Below are positions 54,245 through 63,100 of a stretch of 64,000 bases of DNA, piece by piece; within the stretch, counting starts at the first letter, position 1; every line of letters starts with the position of its first letter. The stretch comes from Streptomyces poonensis (GTDB lineage Bacteria > Actinomycetota > Actinomycetes > Streptomycetales > Streptomycetaceae). The position numbers and the translations under genes were made by a program. Location of the stretch: contig NZ_BMVW01000015.1 in the NCBI RefSeq assembly GCF_014650915.1, positions 62,001 to 126,000 of the forward strand, given 5' to 3'. The notes below the pieces were generated by a model, which saw only the letters and a program-made list of their open reading frames with translations, did no database searches and was not told where the DNA came from.

Positions 54245-55153
54245 GTGGCGAACGGCGGATCTGTCCAACACGGCTACCCGCATCTGGAGACGGTGCGGGC
54301 GTCGATCACCGCGTTGTACAAGCGGCTCTCGTACGACACGGTCCAGACCTTCGCCGCCAGTGTGGCCCCCGTCGACGTGGCGTTCGGTGACACCGACGAC
54401 CTGTATCTGGGGGCGCAGCGGGTGGCCCGTGAGCTGGTGCGGCACTACCGGCTGCCGGACGCCCGGATGATCATCGGATTCCGGGAGATGACGCATGCGG
54501 CGAGCGTCGAGCTGGCGGCGGGGCCCGAGTACTTCATCGAGCTGAACGACCGTTTCCGCACCCATCGCCGGGACATCGGCGCGGCCCTCGCCCACGAGGT
54601 GATGCACGTCTACCTGCACCGCCTCGGCCTGTCCTTCCCGGGCACCCGCGACAACGAGATCCTCACGGACACGGCGGCGGCGTATCTGGGCGCGGGCTGG
54701 CTCCTCCTGGACGCCTACCGGGAGGACGGCGCCTCCTCGCAGAAGCTGGGCTATCTCACCCCCGAGGAGTTCGGCTACGTCCTCGCCAAGCGGGCGTCCC
54801 TGTTCGGCGAGGACCCGTCGGTGTGGTTCACCAGTCCGCAGGCGTACACGGCGTACGGCAGGGGCGCGGACCTGGCGCGGCGCGACGAGCGGCAGCCGCC
54901 GCTGACCGCGGCGGGCTGGGCGGGCCGCCGCCGGTATGCGCGGGACCGCCGTTCGGCCCAGGCCGCCGCCGGGGGTCACCGCCCGCCGGGCCCGCAGCCG
55001 GACGTCGCGTACACGTTCTCCCCCGACGGCCGCGACCCGCTGCGTGTGTCCTTCCCGTGCCCCACCTGCCACCAGCGCATCAGGGTGCCGGTCCGCGGCC
55101 GGGTCCGGGCCCGGTGCGGGCTGTGCCGGACGGTGCTGGAGTGCGACACGTAG
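54245..55153 (+). CDS. HExxH metallopeptidase-like protein with C-terminal zinc ribbon
   Basis: A 302-residue soluble protein not assigned to a named family here. Residues 112-142 read like a gluzincin active site: LAHEVMHVYLH (His117, Glu118, His121), with Glu138 and Asp142 in NEILTDTAAAYLGAGW as candidates for the third ligand. A basic linker follows, then a zinc ribbon at the C-terminus (CPTC, 15 residues, CGLC). There is no signal peptide or membrane segment, so action would be cytoplasmic. The first 80 residues contain TVRASITALYKRLSYDTVQT. GTG at 54245. An ankyrin gene follows 87 bases later and may be co-transcribed. Confidence 0.7.
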   Translation: MANGGSVQHGYPHLETVRASITALYKRLSYDTVQTFAASVAPVDVAFGDTDDLYLGAQRVARELVRHYRLPDARMIIGFREMTHAASVELAAGPEYFIELNDRFRTHRRDIGAALAHEVMHVYLHRLGLSFPGTRDNEILTDTAAAYLGAGWLLLDAYREDGASSQKLGYLTPEEFGYVLAKRASLFGEDPSVWFTSPQAYTAYGRGADLARRDERQPPLTAAGWAGRRRYARDRRSAQAAAGGHRPPGPQPDVAYTFSPDGRDPLRVSFPCPTCHQRIRVPVRGRVRARCGLCRTVLECDT

Positions 55154-55240
55154 TGCCGTGCGGGTTCCGTGGGCGCTGCGCCGGGGAGGTCGCGTAATTC
55201 CGTTGCCCGCACCGGGCTTCGCGCGCGACGCTCGCACGAC

Positions 55241-56020
55241 ATGAACGAGACGGACGAGACGCTGGACATGGAAGACGGGCACGACGAGCACGAACCGCCG
55301 GCGGACCTCCTCACGGCGGTGTACGAGAGCGACGACGACGCGGTCGTACGGCAGCTGCGGGCCGGCGCCGATCCGGAGACGGCGGACGAGGACGGTCAGA
55401 CGGTCCTGTACCTGGCGGCGACGCTGCTCGGGGAGCCGGGCATCGTACGCCTGCTCCTGGCGGCCGGTGCCCGTCCCGACCGGCTGAGTTCGGGCACCGA
55501 CTCGCCCTTGTGCGGCGCGGCCTGCACCGGCCGTACCGAAGTCGTCCGCGCTCTGCTGGCGGCCGGGGCGGCCCCCGACCTGGCGGAGGAGGGCGGCTTC
55601 ACGGCGATGACATGGGCGGTGCGCGGGGGCCACGCGGGTGTGGTGGCGGCCCTGCTCACGGCCGGAGCGGACCCGGATCTGCCCGGTCCCACGGGTGAGC
55701 CCCCGCTCGTGGCGGCCGCCCGCCGGGGCTCGCCGTCCTGCGTCCGCGCCCTTCTGGAGCACGGCGCGCGGGCGCGTGCCGAGGCGCTGGCGGAGGCCCG
55801 TCGCTGGCTCGTACGGGATGTGGCGGCGGAGCTGCGGGCGTCCCTGGAGCGTCTGCACGGACCCGGTCACGAGGTGACGGTGCGGCGGGTACCGGAGGAG
55901 GACGGCGGCACCACCGTGGTGGTGGAGCTGCGCTCCGGGGACAGGACGGTGGCGGGCGACGACCTGCAGACGGGACACGCGGAGATCGTGGCGCTGCTGG
56001 AGGGCGGCACGGACGTGTGA
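55241..56020 (+). CDS. Ankyrin-repeat protein
   Basis: A 259-residue soluble protein with an acidic N-terminus and about four to five ankyrin units: LTAVYESDDDAVVRQLRAGA, DGQTVLYLAATLLGEPGIVR, SPLCGAACTGRTEVVRALLA, AMTWAVRGGHAGVVAALLTA and PPLVAAARRGSPSCVRALLE, then a C-terminal alpha/beta segment ending LQTGHAEIVALLEGG. These repeats bind other proteins. ATG at 55241. It converges with qcrB with only four bases between the stops. Confidence 0.85.
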   Translation: MNETDETLDMEDGHDEHEPPADLLTAVYESDDDAVVRQLRAGADPETADEDGQTVLYLAATLLGEPGIVRLLLAAGARPDRLSSGTDSPLCGAACTGRTEVVRALLAAGAAPDLAEEGGFTAMTWAVRGGHAGVVAALLTAGADPDLPGPTGEPPLVAAARRGSPSCVRALLEHGARARAEALAEARRWLVRDVAAELRASLERLHGPGHEVTVRRVPEEDGGTTVVVELRSGDRTVAGDDLQTGHAEIVALLEGGTDV

Positions 56021-56024
56021 GACG

Positions 56025-57677
56025 TCAGTGGTGGTCGCCGCTCGTGAGTTCCCGGTACTCCTCCGGGGTCGGTTTCGCGATCTGGGAGCCGGGGCCGTAC
56101 ATGGCGCGCGAGAGGCGGGCGCGCAGCCGCTGGGAGGGTTTGACGCGGCGGGTGACGCCGCCTGCGTCGACGCGCGGGCCCGGGTCGTAGGGCTCCGGCT
56201 GCTCGTGCTGGGTGAGGGTGAACGTGCGGGCCTGCGACAGCGGCGCGTGGACCTCGACGTACTCGCCGTGCGGCAGCCGTTTGATCGTGCCGGTCTCCAG
56301 GCCGTGGAGCACCTTGTCGCGGTCGCGGCGCTGCAGGCCGAGGCAGATCCGCTTGGTGACGACGTAGGCGAGCACCGGCACCACGAAGAAGCCGATGCGC
56401 ACGAACCAGGTGACGGCGTTGATCGACAGATGGAAGCGCAGCGCGATGATGTCGTTGCCGCCGCCGATCAGCGCGACCACGTACAGGCTCAGCCAGGCGA
56501 CGCCCAGCCCGGTGCGGACGGGGCGGTTGCGGGGCCGGTCCAGGATGTGGTGCTCGCGCCGGTCACCGGTGATCCACGCCTCGATGAACGGGTAGACGGC
56601 GATGGCGAGCAGGATGAGCGGGAAGAGCATGAAGGGGATGAAGACGCCGAGGGCGAGGGTGTGGCCGAAGAGGTTGATCTCCCATCCCGGCATCGCCCGG
56701 ATCAGTCCCTCGGAGAAGCCGAGGTACCAGTCGGGCTGGGCGCCGGTCGTCACCAGGTCGGGCCGGTACGGTCCGAACGCCCAGACGGGGTTGATGGTGG
56801 CGACCGCCCCGATCAGCGCCAGCACGCCGAAGACCAGGAAGAAGAAGCCGCCCGCCTTGGCCATGTAGACGGGCAGCAGCGGCATACCGACGACGCTGCG
56901 CTGGTTGCGTCCGGGGCCGGGGTACTGGGTGTGCTTGTGGTAGACGACCAGGATGAGGTGGGCGACGATCAGGGCCACCATGATGCCGGGCAGCAGGAGG
57001 ATGTGGATCGGGTAGAGCCGCGCGATGATGTCGTCCCCGGGGAACTCGCCGCCGAAGAGGAAGAACGCCAGGTACGTCCCCACGACGGGGATCGACAGGA
57101 TGGCGCCGTGCGCGAAGCGGAGGCCGGTGCCGGAGAGCAGGTCGTCGGGGAGCGAGTAGCCGGTCAGGCCCGTGATAATGCCGAGCATCAGCAGGGTCCA
57201 GCCGAACAGCCAGTTGATCTCGCGGGGTTTGCGGAAGGCGCCCGTGAAGAACACCCGCATCATGTGCACGATCATCCCGGCGACGAAGACGAGCGCGGCC
57301 CAGTGGTGGATCTGCCGGATCAGCAGCCCGCCGCGCACATCGAAGCTGATGTCCAGCACGGACTCGAACGCCCTGGTCATGAGGATGCCGTTGAGCGGCT
57401 CGTAGGAGCCGCGGTAGGCGACCTCGACGCTGCTCGCCTCGAAGAAGAGCGTGAGGTAGGTGCCGGTGAGGATGAGGATGATGAAGCTGTAGAGGCAGAT
57501 CTCGCCCAGCATGAAGGACCAGTGGTCCGGGAACACCTTGCGCATGTGGGCCTTGGCGAGGGTGTACACGCCGAGCCGTCCGTCGGCCCAGCCCGCGAGG
57601 CGCTCCCCCTTGGGTGGGGGCGCCGCCCTGCCGCCGCTGCCGCCCGTGCTGCCGCTGACCGATCGTGCGCCGTCCAT
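56025..57677 (-). CDS. Cytochrome b subunit (QcrB-like), orphan copy
   Basis: A 550-residue membrane protein of the menaquinol:cytochrome c reductase family. Haem-ligand His pairs lie in IRQIHHWAALVFVAGMIVHM (helix B) and in YPIHILLLPG with IVAHLILVVYHKH (helix D). Quinone-site elements include LTGYSLPDDLLSGTGLRF and QPDWYLGFSEGLIRAMPGWE, whose PDW replaces the PEW of mitochondrial enzymes. About nine helices precede a long cytoplasmic tail. The usual qcrC and qcrA partners are not beside it; the neighbours are an ankyrin and a VWA gene. It is most likely a paralogue of the main qcrB elsewhere, but that cannot be checked here. Confidence 0.9.
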   Translation of the reverse strand: MDGARSVSGSTGGSGGRAAPPPKGERLAGWADGRLGVYTLAKAHMRKVFPDHWSFMLGEICLYSFIILILTGTYLTLFFEASSVEVAYRGSYEPLNGILMTRAFESVLDISFDVRGGLLIRQIHHWAALVFVAGMIVHMMRVFFTGAFRKPREINWLFGWTLLMLGIITGLTGYSLPDDLLSGTGLRFAHGAILSIPVVGTYLAFFLFGGEFPGDDIIARLYPIHILLLPGIMVALIVAHLILVVYHKHTQYPGPGRNQRSVVGMPLLPVYMAKAGGFFFLVFGVLALIGAVATINPVWAFGPYRPDLVTTGAQPDWYLGFSEGLIRAMPGWEINLFGHTLALGVFIPFMLFPLILLAIAVYPFIEAWITGDRREHHILDRPRNRPVRTGLGVAWLSLYVVALIGGGNDIIALRFHLSINAVTWFVRIGFFVVPVLAYVVTKRICLGLQRRDRDKVLHGLETGTIKRLPHGEYVEVHAPLSQARTFTLTQHEQPEPYDPGPRVDAGGVTRRVKPSQRLRARLSRAMYGPGSQIAKPTPEEYRELTSGDHH

Positions 57678-57758
57678 CCGCGTCGCCCTCCCCGGTGGCT
57701 CACCTCAGGGTGACACGCGCGCTCCGGCAGGCCAATGGGTGCGGTTCGGCCGCCCGCC

Positions 57759-58490
57759 TCACGGCACGATGCCCTGCTGCCGCGCCGCCGCCAGCCACTG
57801 CGGGAACCCGTTCAGCAGCCGGTCGTACAGTTCGCGGTCGGTGAGCCGCCGCGGGTGGGTTCCGGCGGGGAAGAAACCGGCGTTGTCCACGACGCGCCGG
57901 TCCGGCACGGGCAGTTCGTCGAGCCGGCGCAGGAAGTCGAACTGCGTGCTGTCCGGGTCCCCGAACCCGATGAACTGCCAGAACAGCGGCAGCCGGGCCG
58001 CCTTGCACAGATACCGTTCGGCGGCGGGCCTGCTGACCGGGCCGCCGTCGGTCTGGAAGACGACCAGGGCGGGGTGCTCGGTGCCGCTGTCGAGGTAGTG
58101 GTCGATGACGGCGTCCATGGCCAGGTGGTAGCTGGTCCTCCCCATGTGCCCGAGACCGGCCGCGATCTGTTCGATGCGGCCCTGGTGGCCGGCGAGCGCG
58201 ATGTCCGTGACGGCGTCGACGTCCGTGGAGAAGAAGACGACGGGTACGGTGCCGTCGTCGTCGAGATGCGCGGACAGCCCGAGGACACGGTCCGCGAGGG
58301 CCTGCACGCTGCCGTCCGTGTAGTACGGCCGCATGGAGCCGCTGTGGTCGACGACGAGGTACACCGCGGCCCGCTCCGCGACCAGCCCGTTCCCGGCGAG
58401 CGAGTCTCCCGCGGTCTTGTAGAGGCTGACGAGGGCGGGCGCGGTCTCCTCGACCTTGCTGAGGCTGATCGCGGGCAAGCGGAACTCCAT
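57759..58490 (-). CDS. VWA (von Willebrand A) domain protein, tellurite-resistance-type
   Basis: A 243-residue cytoplasmic VWA protein. The MIDAS metal site is VVDHSGSM (DxSxS), with the Thr in GRTSYHLAMD and Asp in VVFQTDGGPVS. Start is MEFRLPAISLSKVEETAPAL. The whole resembles the VWA proteins linked to TerD-type tellurite and stress operons, and similar genes are common in Streptomyces. No TerD gene is in the window. The partner and ligand are unknown. Confidence 0.85.
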   Translation of the reverse strand: MEFRLPAISLSKVEETAPALVSLYKTAGDSLAGNGLVAERAAVYLVVDHSGSMRPYYTDGSVQALADRVLGLSAHLDDDGTVPVVFFSTDVDAVTDIALAGHQGRIEQIAAGLGHMGRTSYHLAMDAVIDHYLDSGTEHPALVVFQTDGGPVSRPAAERYLCKAARLPLFWQFIGFGDPDSTQFDFLRRLDELPVPDRRVVDNAGFFPAGTHPRRLTDRELYDRLLNGFPQWLAAARQQGIVP

Positions 58491-58587
58491 GGGGCGTGGC
58501 GGGCGAGGGCGTGCCGAGCGTAACGGCCCCGCCTGGGCGGCGGCGTACGGGTACGGCTCCCGTGCGCCGAGCGTGCGCCGGACAGCA

Positions 58588-58630
58588 CGACGCCCACCCG
58601 GAGTCCGGTCGGGGACAGGGGTGGGCGTCG
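58588..58630 (-). terminator. gltD terminator
   Basis: CGACGCCCACCC at 58588-58599 pairs perfectly with GGGTGGGCGTCG at 58619-58630 (12 bp, 19-base loop), about 45 bases past the gltD stop, before the VWA gene. Confidence 0.75.
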
Positions 58631-58674
58631 CAGTGTTCCGTACGCCGTTGTACGGGACGTTCTCGGTGTGGCCG

Positions 58675-60135
58675 TCAGACCGTCAGCGCGCGGTCCGTCG
58701 GGCGGATCGGGGCCGGCAGGTCGCTCGTGCCGGTGAGGAAGCGGTCGGCGCCGCGGGCGGCCGAGCGGCCCTCCGCGATGGCCCAGACGATGAGGGACTG
58801 GCCGCGGCCGGCGTCACCGGCGACGAACACGCCCGGCACGTTGGTCTGGAAGTCCGCGTCACGGGCGATGTTGCCGCGCGCGTCCAGTTCCAGGCCGAAC
58901 TGCTCGACCAGGCCGTTCTCCTGGTCCGTGCCGGTGAAGCCCATGGCGAGGGTGACCAGCTGGGCGGGGATCTTCCGCTCGGTGCCCGGCTTCGCGGTCA
59001 GCTTGCCGTCGACGAACTCCACCTCGTTGAGGTGCAGCCACTGGACGTTGCCGTCCTCGTCGCCCTCGAAGTGGGTGGTGCCCGCCGAGTAGATGCGCTC
59101 GCCGCCCTCCTCGTGCGCGGAGGTGACCTTGTAGAGCATCGGGAACGTCGGCCAGGGCTGGTTCGCGTTCCGCTCCTCGCCCGGGCGCGGCATGATCTCC
59201 AGCTGGGTGACGGAGGCGGCGCCCTGGCGGTGGGCGGTGCCCACGCAGTCGGCGCCGGTGTCACCGCCGCCGATCACGACGACGTGCTTGCCCTCGGCCG
59301 AGATCGGGGAGGTGACGTAGTCGCCCTCCTGGACCTTGTTGGCCAGCGGCAGGTACTCCATCGCCTGGTAGATGCCCTTGAGCTCGCGGCCCGGGACGGG
59401 CAGGTCGCGGGCGGTGGTGGCGCCGGCCGCGATGACGACGGCGTCGTAGCGCTGGCGCAGCTTCGCCGCGTCGATGTCCCGGCCGATCTCCACACCGGTG
59501 CGGAACTTGGTGCCCTCCGCGCGCATCTGCTCGATACGGCGGTTGATGTGCCGCTTCTCCATCTTGAACTCGGGGATGCCATAGCGGAGGAGGCCTCCGA
59601 TGCGGTCCGCGCGCTCGTAGACGGCGACGGTGTGGCCGGCCCGCGTGAGCTGCTGGGCGGCGGCGAGGCCCGCCGGGCCCGAGCCGATCACGGCGACGGT
59701 CTTGCCGGACAGGCGCTCGGGGATCTGCGGCTTGACGTCACCGCTGTCCCACGCCTTGTCGATGATCGAGACCTCGACGTTCTTGATGGTGACCGGCGGC
59801 TGGTTGATGCCGAGCACGCACGCCGACTCGCACGGGGCGGGGCACAGGCGGCCCGTGAACTCCGGGAAGTTGTTCGTGGCGTGCAGCCGCTCGGAGGCGG
59901 CGCTCCAGTCCTCGCGGTAGGCGTAGTCGTTCCACTCGGGGATCAGGTTCCCCAGCGGACAGCCGTTGTGGCAGAACGGGATGCCGCAGTCCATGCACCG
60001 GCTGGCCTGCTTGCTGATGATCGGCAGCAGGGAGCCGGGGACGTAGACCTCGTTCCAGTCCTTGACACGCTCGCCGACGGGACGGGTCTTGGCGACCTCG
60101 CGCCCGTGGTTGAGAAAGCCCTTGGGATCAGCCAT
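58675..60135 (-). CDS. gltD: Glutamate synthase (NADPH) small subunit
   Basis: A 486-residue flavoprotein passing electrons from NADPH to the large subunit for glutamate formation from glutamine and 2-oxoglutarate. The N-terminal iron-sulphur region has CMDCGIPFCHNGCPLGN and CPAPCESACV. The FAD site is AVIGSGPAGLAAAQQLTRAG, the NADPH site VVIGGGDTGADCVGTAHRQG, and the C-terminal FVAGDAGRGQSLIVWAIAEG completes the FAD fold. The start overlaps the gltB stop by eight bases, so the two are translationally coupled in a gltB-gltD operon. Confidence 0.96.
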   Translation of the reverse strand: MADPKGFLNHGREVAKTRPVGERVKDWNEVYVPGSLLPIISKQASRCMDCGIPFCHNGCPLGNLIPEWNDYAYREDWSAASERLHATNNFPEFTGRLCPAPCESACVLGINQPPVTIKNVEVSIIDKAWDSGDVKPQIPERLSGKTVAVIGSGPAGLAAAQQLTRAGHTVAVYERADRIGGLLRYGIPEFKMEKRHINRRIEQMRAEGTKFRTGVEIGRDIDAAKLRQRYDAVVIAAGATTARDLPVPGRELKGIYQAMEYLPLANKVQEGDYVTSPISAEGKHVVVIGGGDTGADCVGTAHRQGAASVTQLEIMPRPGEERNANQPWPTFPMLYKVTSAHEEGGERIYSAGTTHFEGDEDGNVQWLHLNEVEFVDGKLTAKPGTERKIPAQLVTLAMGFTGTDQENGLVEQFGLELDARGNIARDADFQTNVPGVFVAGDAGRGQSLIVWAIAEGRSAARGADRFLTGTSDLPAPIRPTDRALTV

Positions 60136-63100
60136 TGGTCGCCGCCTCCATCATCTTCTCGGTGATCTCGGTCTCGGAGAGACCCGCTCGCTCGGCGGCG
60201 TCCTTGGCGGCGAGCACTGCCTTGTACGTGCTGGGGATGATCTTGCTGAAGCGGTTCACGGCGGTGTCCCACTCCGCCAGGAGCTTCCCGGCCACGGTGG
60301 AGCCGGTCTCCTCCTGGTGGCGGCGCACCACGTCGTGCAGCCACTGCTTGTCGGTGTCGTCGAGGGCCTCGACGGCGCCCACATTGCCGACGTTGACGTT
60401 GTCGCGGTTGAGGTCGATCACGTAGGCGATACCGCCCGACATGCCGGCCGCGAAGTTGCGACCCGTCTCGCCGAGGACGACCGCGTGACCGCCGGTCATG
60501 TACTCGCAGCCGTGGTCGCCCACGCCCTCGGAGACGACCAGCGCGCCGGAGTTGCGGACGCAGAACCGCTCGCCCGTACGACCGCGCAGGAACAGCTCGC
60601 CGCCGGTCGCGCCGTACGCGATGGTGTTGCCCGCGATGGTCGAGTACTCGGCGAGGTGGTCGGCGCCCCGGTCCGGGCGGACGATCACACGGCCGCCGGA
60701 GAGGCCCTTGCCGACGTAGTCGTTGGCGTCGCCCTCCAGGCGGAGGGTCACACCGCGCGGCAGGAAGGCGCCGAACGACTGGCCGGCGGAGCCGGTGAAG
60801 GTGATGTCGATGGTGTCGTCGGGCAGGCCCGCGCCGCCGAACTTCTTCGTCACCTCGTGGCCGAGCATGGTGCCGACCGTGCGGTTGATGTTGCGGATGG
60901 CGACCTGGGCGCGGACCGGCTGGGCGTCCTCGGCGGCGGTCGCGGCGAGGGCGTCGGCGGCGAGCTTGATCAGCTCGTTGTCGAGCGCCTTCTCCAGGCC
61001 GTGGTCCTGCGTGACGATCTGGTGGCGCACGGCGCCCTCGGGCAGGTCGGGGACGTGGAACAGCGGCTCCAGGTCCAGGCCCTGCGCCTTCCAGTGGTTC
61101 ACCGCGCGGGTCACGTCGAGGGCCTCGGCGTGGCCGACGGCCTCCTCGATGGAGCGGAAGCCCAGCTCGGCGAGGATCTCGCGGACCTCCTCCGCGATGA
61201 ACTGGAAGAAGTTCACCACGTACTCGGCCTTGCCGGAGAACCGCTCGCGCAGCACCGGGTTCTGGGTGGCGATGCCGACCGGGCAGGTGTCCAGGTGGCA
61301 GACGCGCATCATCACGCAGCCGGAGACGACGAGCGGCGCGGTCGCGAAACCGAACTCCTCGGCGCCCAGCAGCGCGGCGATGACGACGTCGCGGCCGGTC
61401 TTGAGCTGGCCGTCGGTCTGCACGACGATGCGGTCGCGCAGGCCGTTGAGCAGCAGCGTCTGCTGGGTCTCGGCGAGACCGAGCTCCCAGGGGCCGCCCG
61501 CGTGCTTCAGCGAGGTGAGCGGGGAGGCGCCCGTACCGCCGTCGTGGCCGGAGATGAGCACGACGTCCGCGTGGGCCTTGGAGACACCCGCGGCCACGGT
61601 CCCGACGCCGACCTCGGAGACCAGCTTCACGTGGATGCGGGCCTGCGGGTTGGCGTTCTTGAGGTCGTGGATCAGCTGGGCCAGGTCCTCGATGGAGTAG
61701 ATGTCGTGGTGCGGCGGCGGCGAGATGAGGCCGACACCCGGCGTCGAGTGACGGGTCTTGGCCACCCACGGGTAGACCTTGTGGCCGGGCAGCTGGCCGC
61801 CCTCGCCGGGCTTGGCGCCCTGGGCCATCTTGATCTGGATGTCGTCCGCGTTGACCAGGTACTCGCTGGTCACACCGAAGCGGCCGGAGGCGACCTGCTT
61901 GATGCTGGAGCGGCGCGCCGGGTCGTACAGGCGCTCCGGGTCCTCGCCGCCCTCACCGGTGTTGGACTTGCCGCCCAGCTGGTTCATGGCGATGGCGAGG
62001 GTCTCGTGCGCCTCGCGGGAGATGGAGCCGTACGACATGGCGCCGGTGGAGAACCGCTTGACGATCTCGGAGACCGGCTCGACCTCGTCGATGGAGATCG
62101 GCTGACGGCCGTCGACACCGGCCTTGAAGCCGAACAGGCCGCGCAGCGTCATCAGCCGCTCGGACTGCTCGTTCACGCGGTCCGTGTACTGCTTGAAGAT
62201 GTCGTAGCGGCCGGAGCGGGTCGAGTGCTGGAGGCGGAAGACCGTCTCCGGGTCGAACAGGTGCGGCTCGCCCTCGCGGCGCCACTGGTACTCGCCGCCG
62301 ATCTCCAGCGCGCGGTGCGCGGGAGCGATGCCGGAGGCCGGGTAGGCCTTGGCGTGGCGGGCGGCGACCTCCTGGGCGATGACGTCGATGCCGACGCCAC
62401 CGATCTTGGAGGTGGTGCCGTTGAAGTACTTCTCCACGAAGGTCTCGTCCAGGCCGACGGCCTCGAAGACCTGGGCGCCGCGGTAGGAGGCGACGGTGGA
62501 GATGCCCATCTTGGACATGACCTTCAGGACGCCCTTGCCGAGGGCGTAGATCAGGTTGCGGATGGCCTGCTCGGGCTCGATGTCCGAGAGGAAGGTGCCC
62601 GCGCGGACCAGGTCCTCGACGGACTCCATCGCCAGGTACGGGTTCACCGCGGCGGCGCCGAAGCCGATCAGCAGCGCGACGTGGTGGACCTCGCGGACGT
62701 CGCCGGCCTCGACCAGCAGGCCCACGTGGGTGCGCTGCTTGGTGCGGATGAGGTGGTGGTGGACGGCCGCGGTGAGCAGCAGCGACGGGATCGGCGCGTG
62801 CTCGGCGTCCGAGTGGCGGTCGGAGAGGACGATCAGCCGGGCGCCGTTGTCGATGGCGGCGTCGGCCTCGGCGCAGATCTCGTCGATGCGCGCGGCGAGG
62901 GCGTCGCCGCCGCCGGAGACCCGGTAGAGGCCGGAGAGCGTCGCGGCCTTCATGCCGGGCATGTCGCCGTCGGCGTTGATGTGGATGAGCTTGGCCAGCT
63001 CGTCGTTGTCGATCACCGGGAAGGGCAGGGTGACGCTGCGGCACGACGCGGCGGTCGGCTCCAGGAGGTTGCCCTGCGGGCCCAGCGAGGAGCGCAGCGA

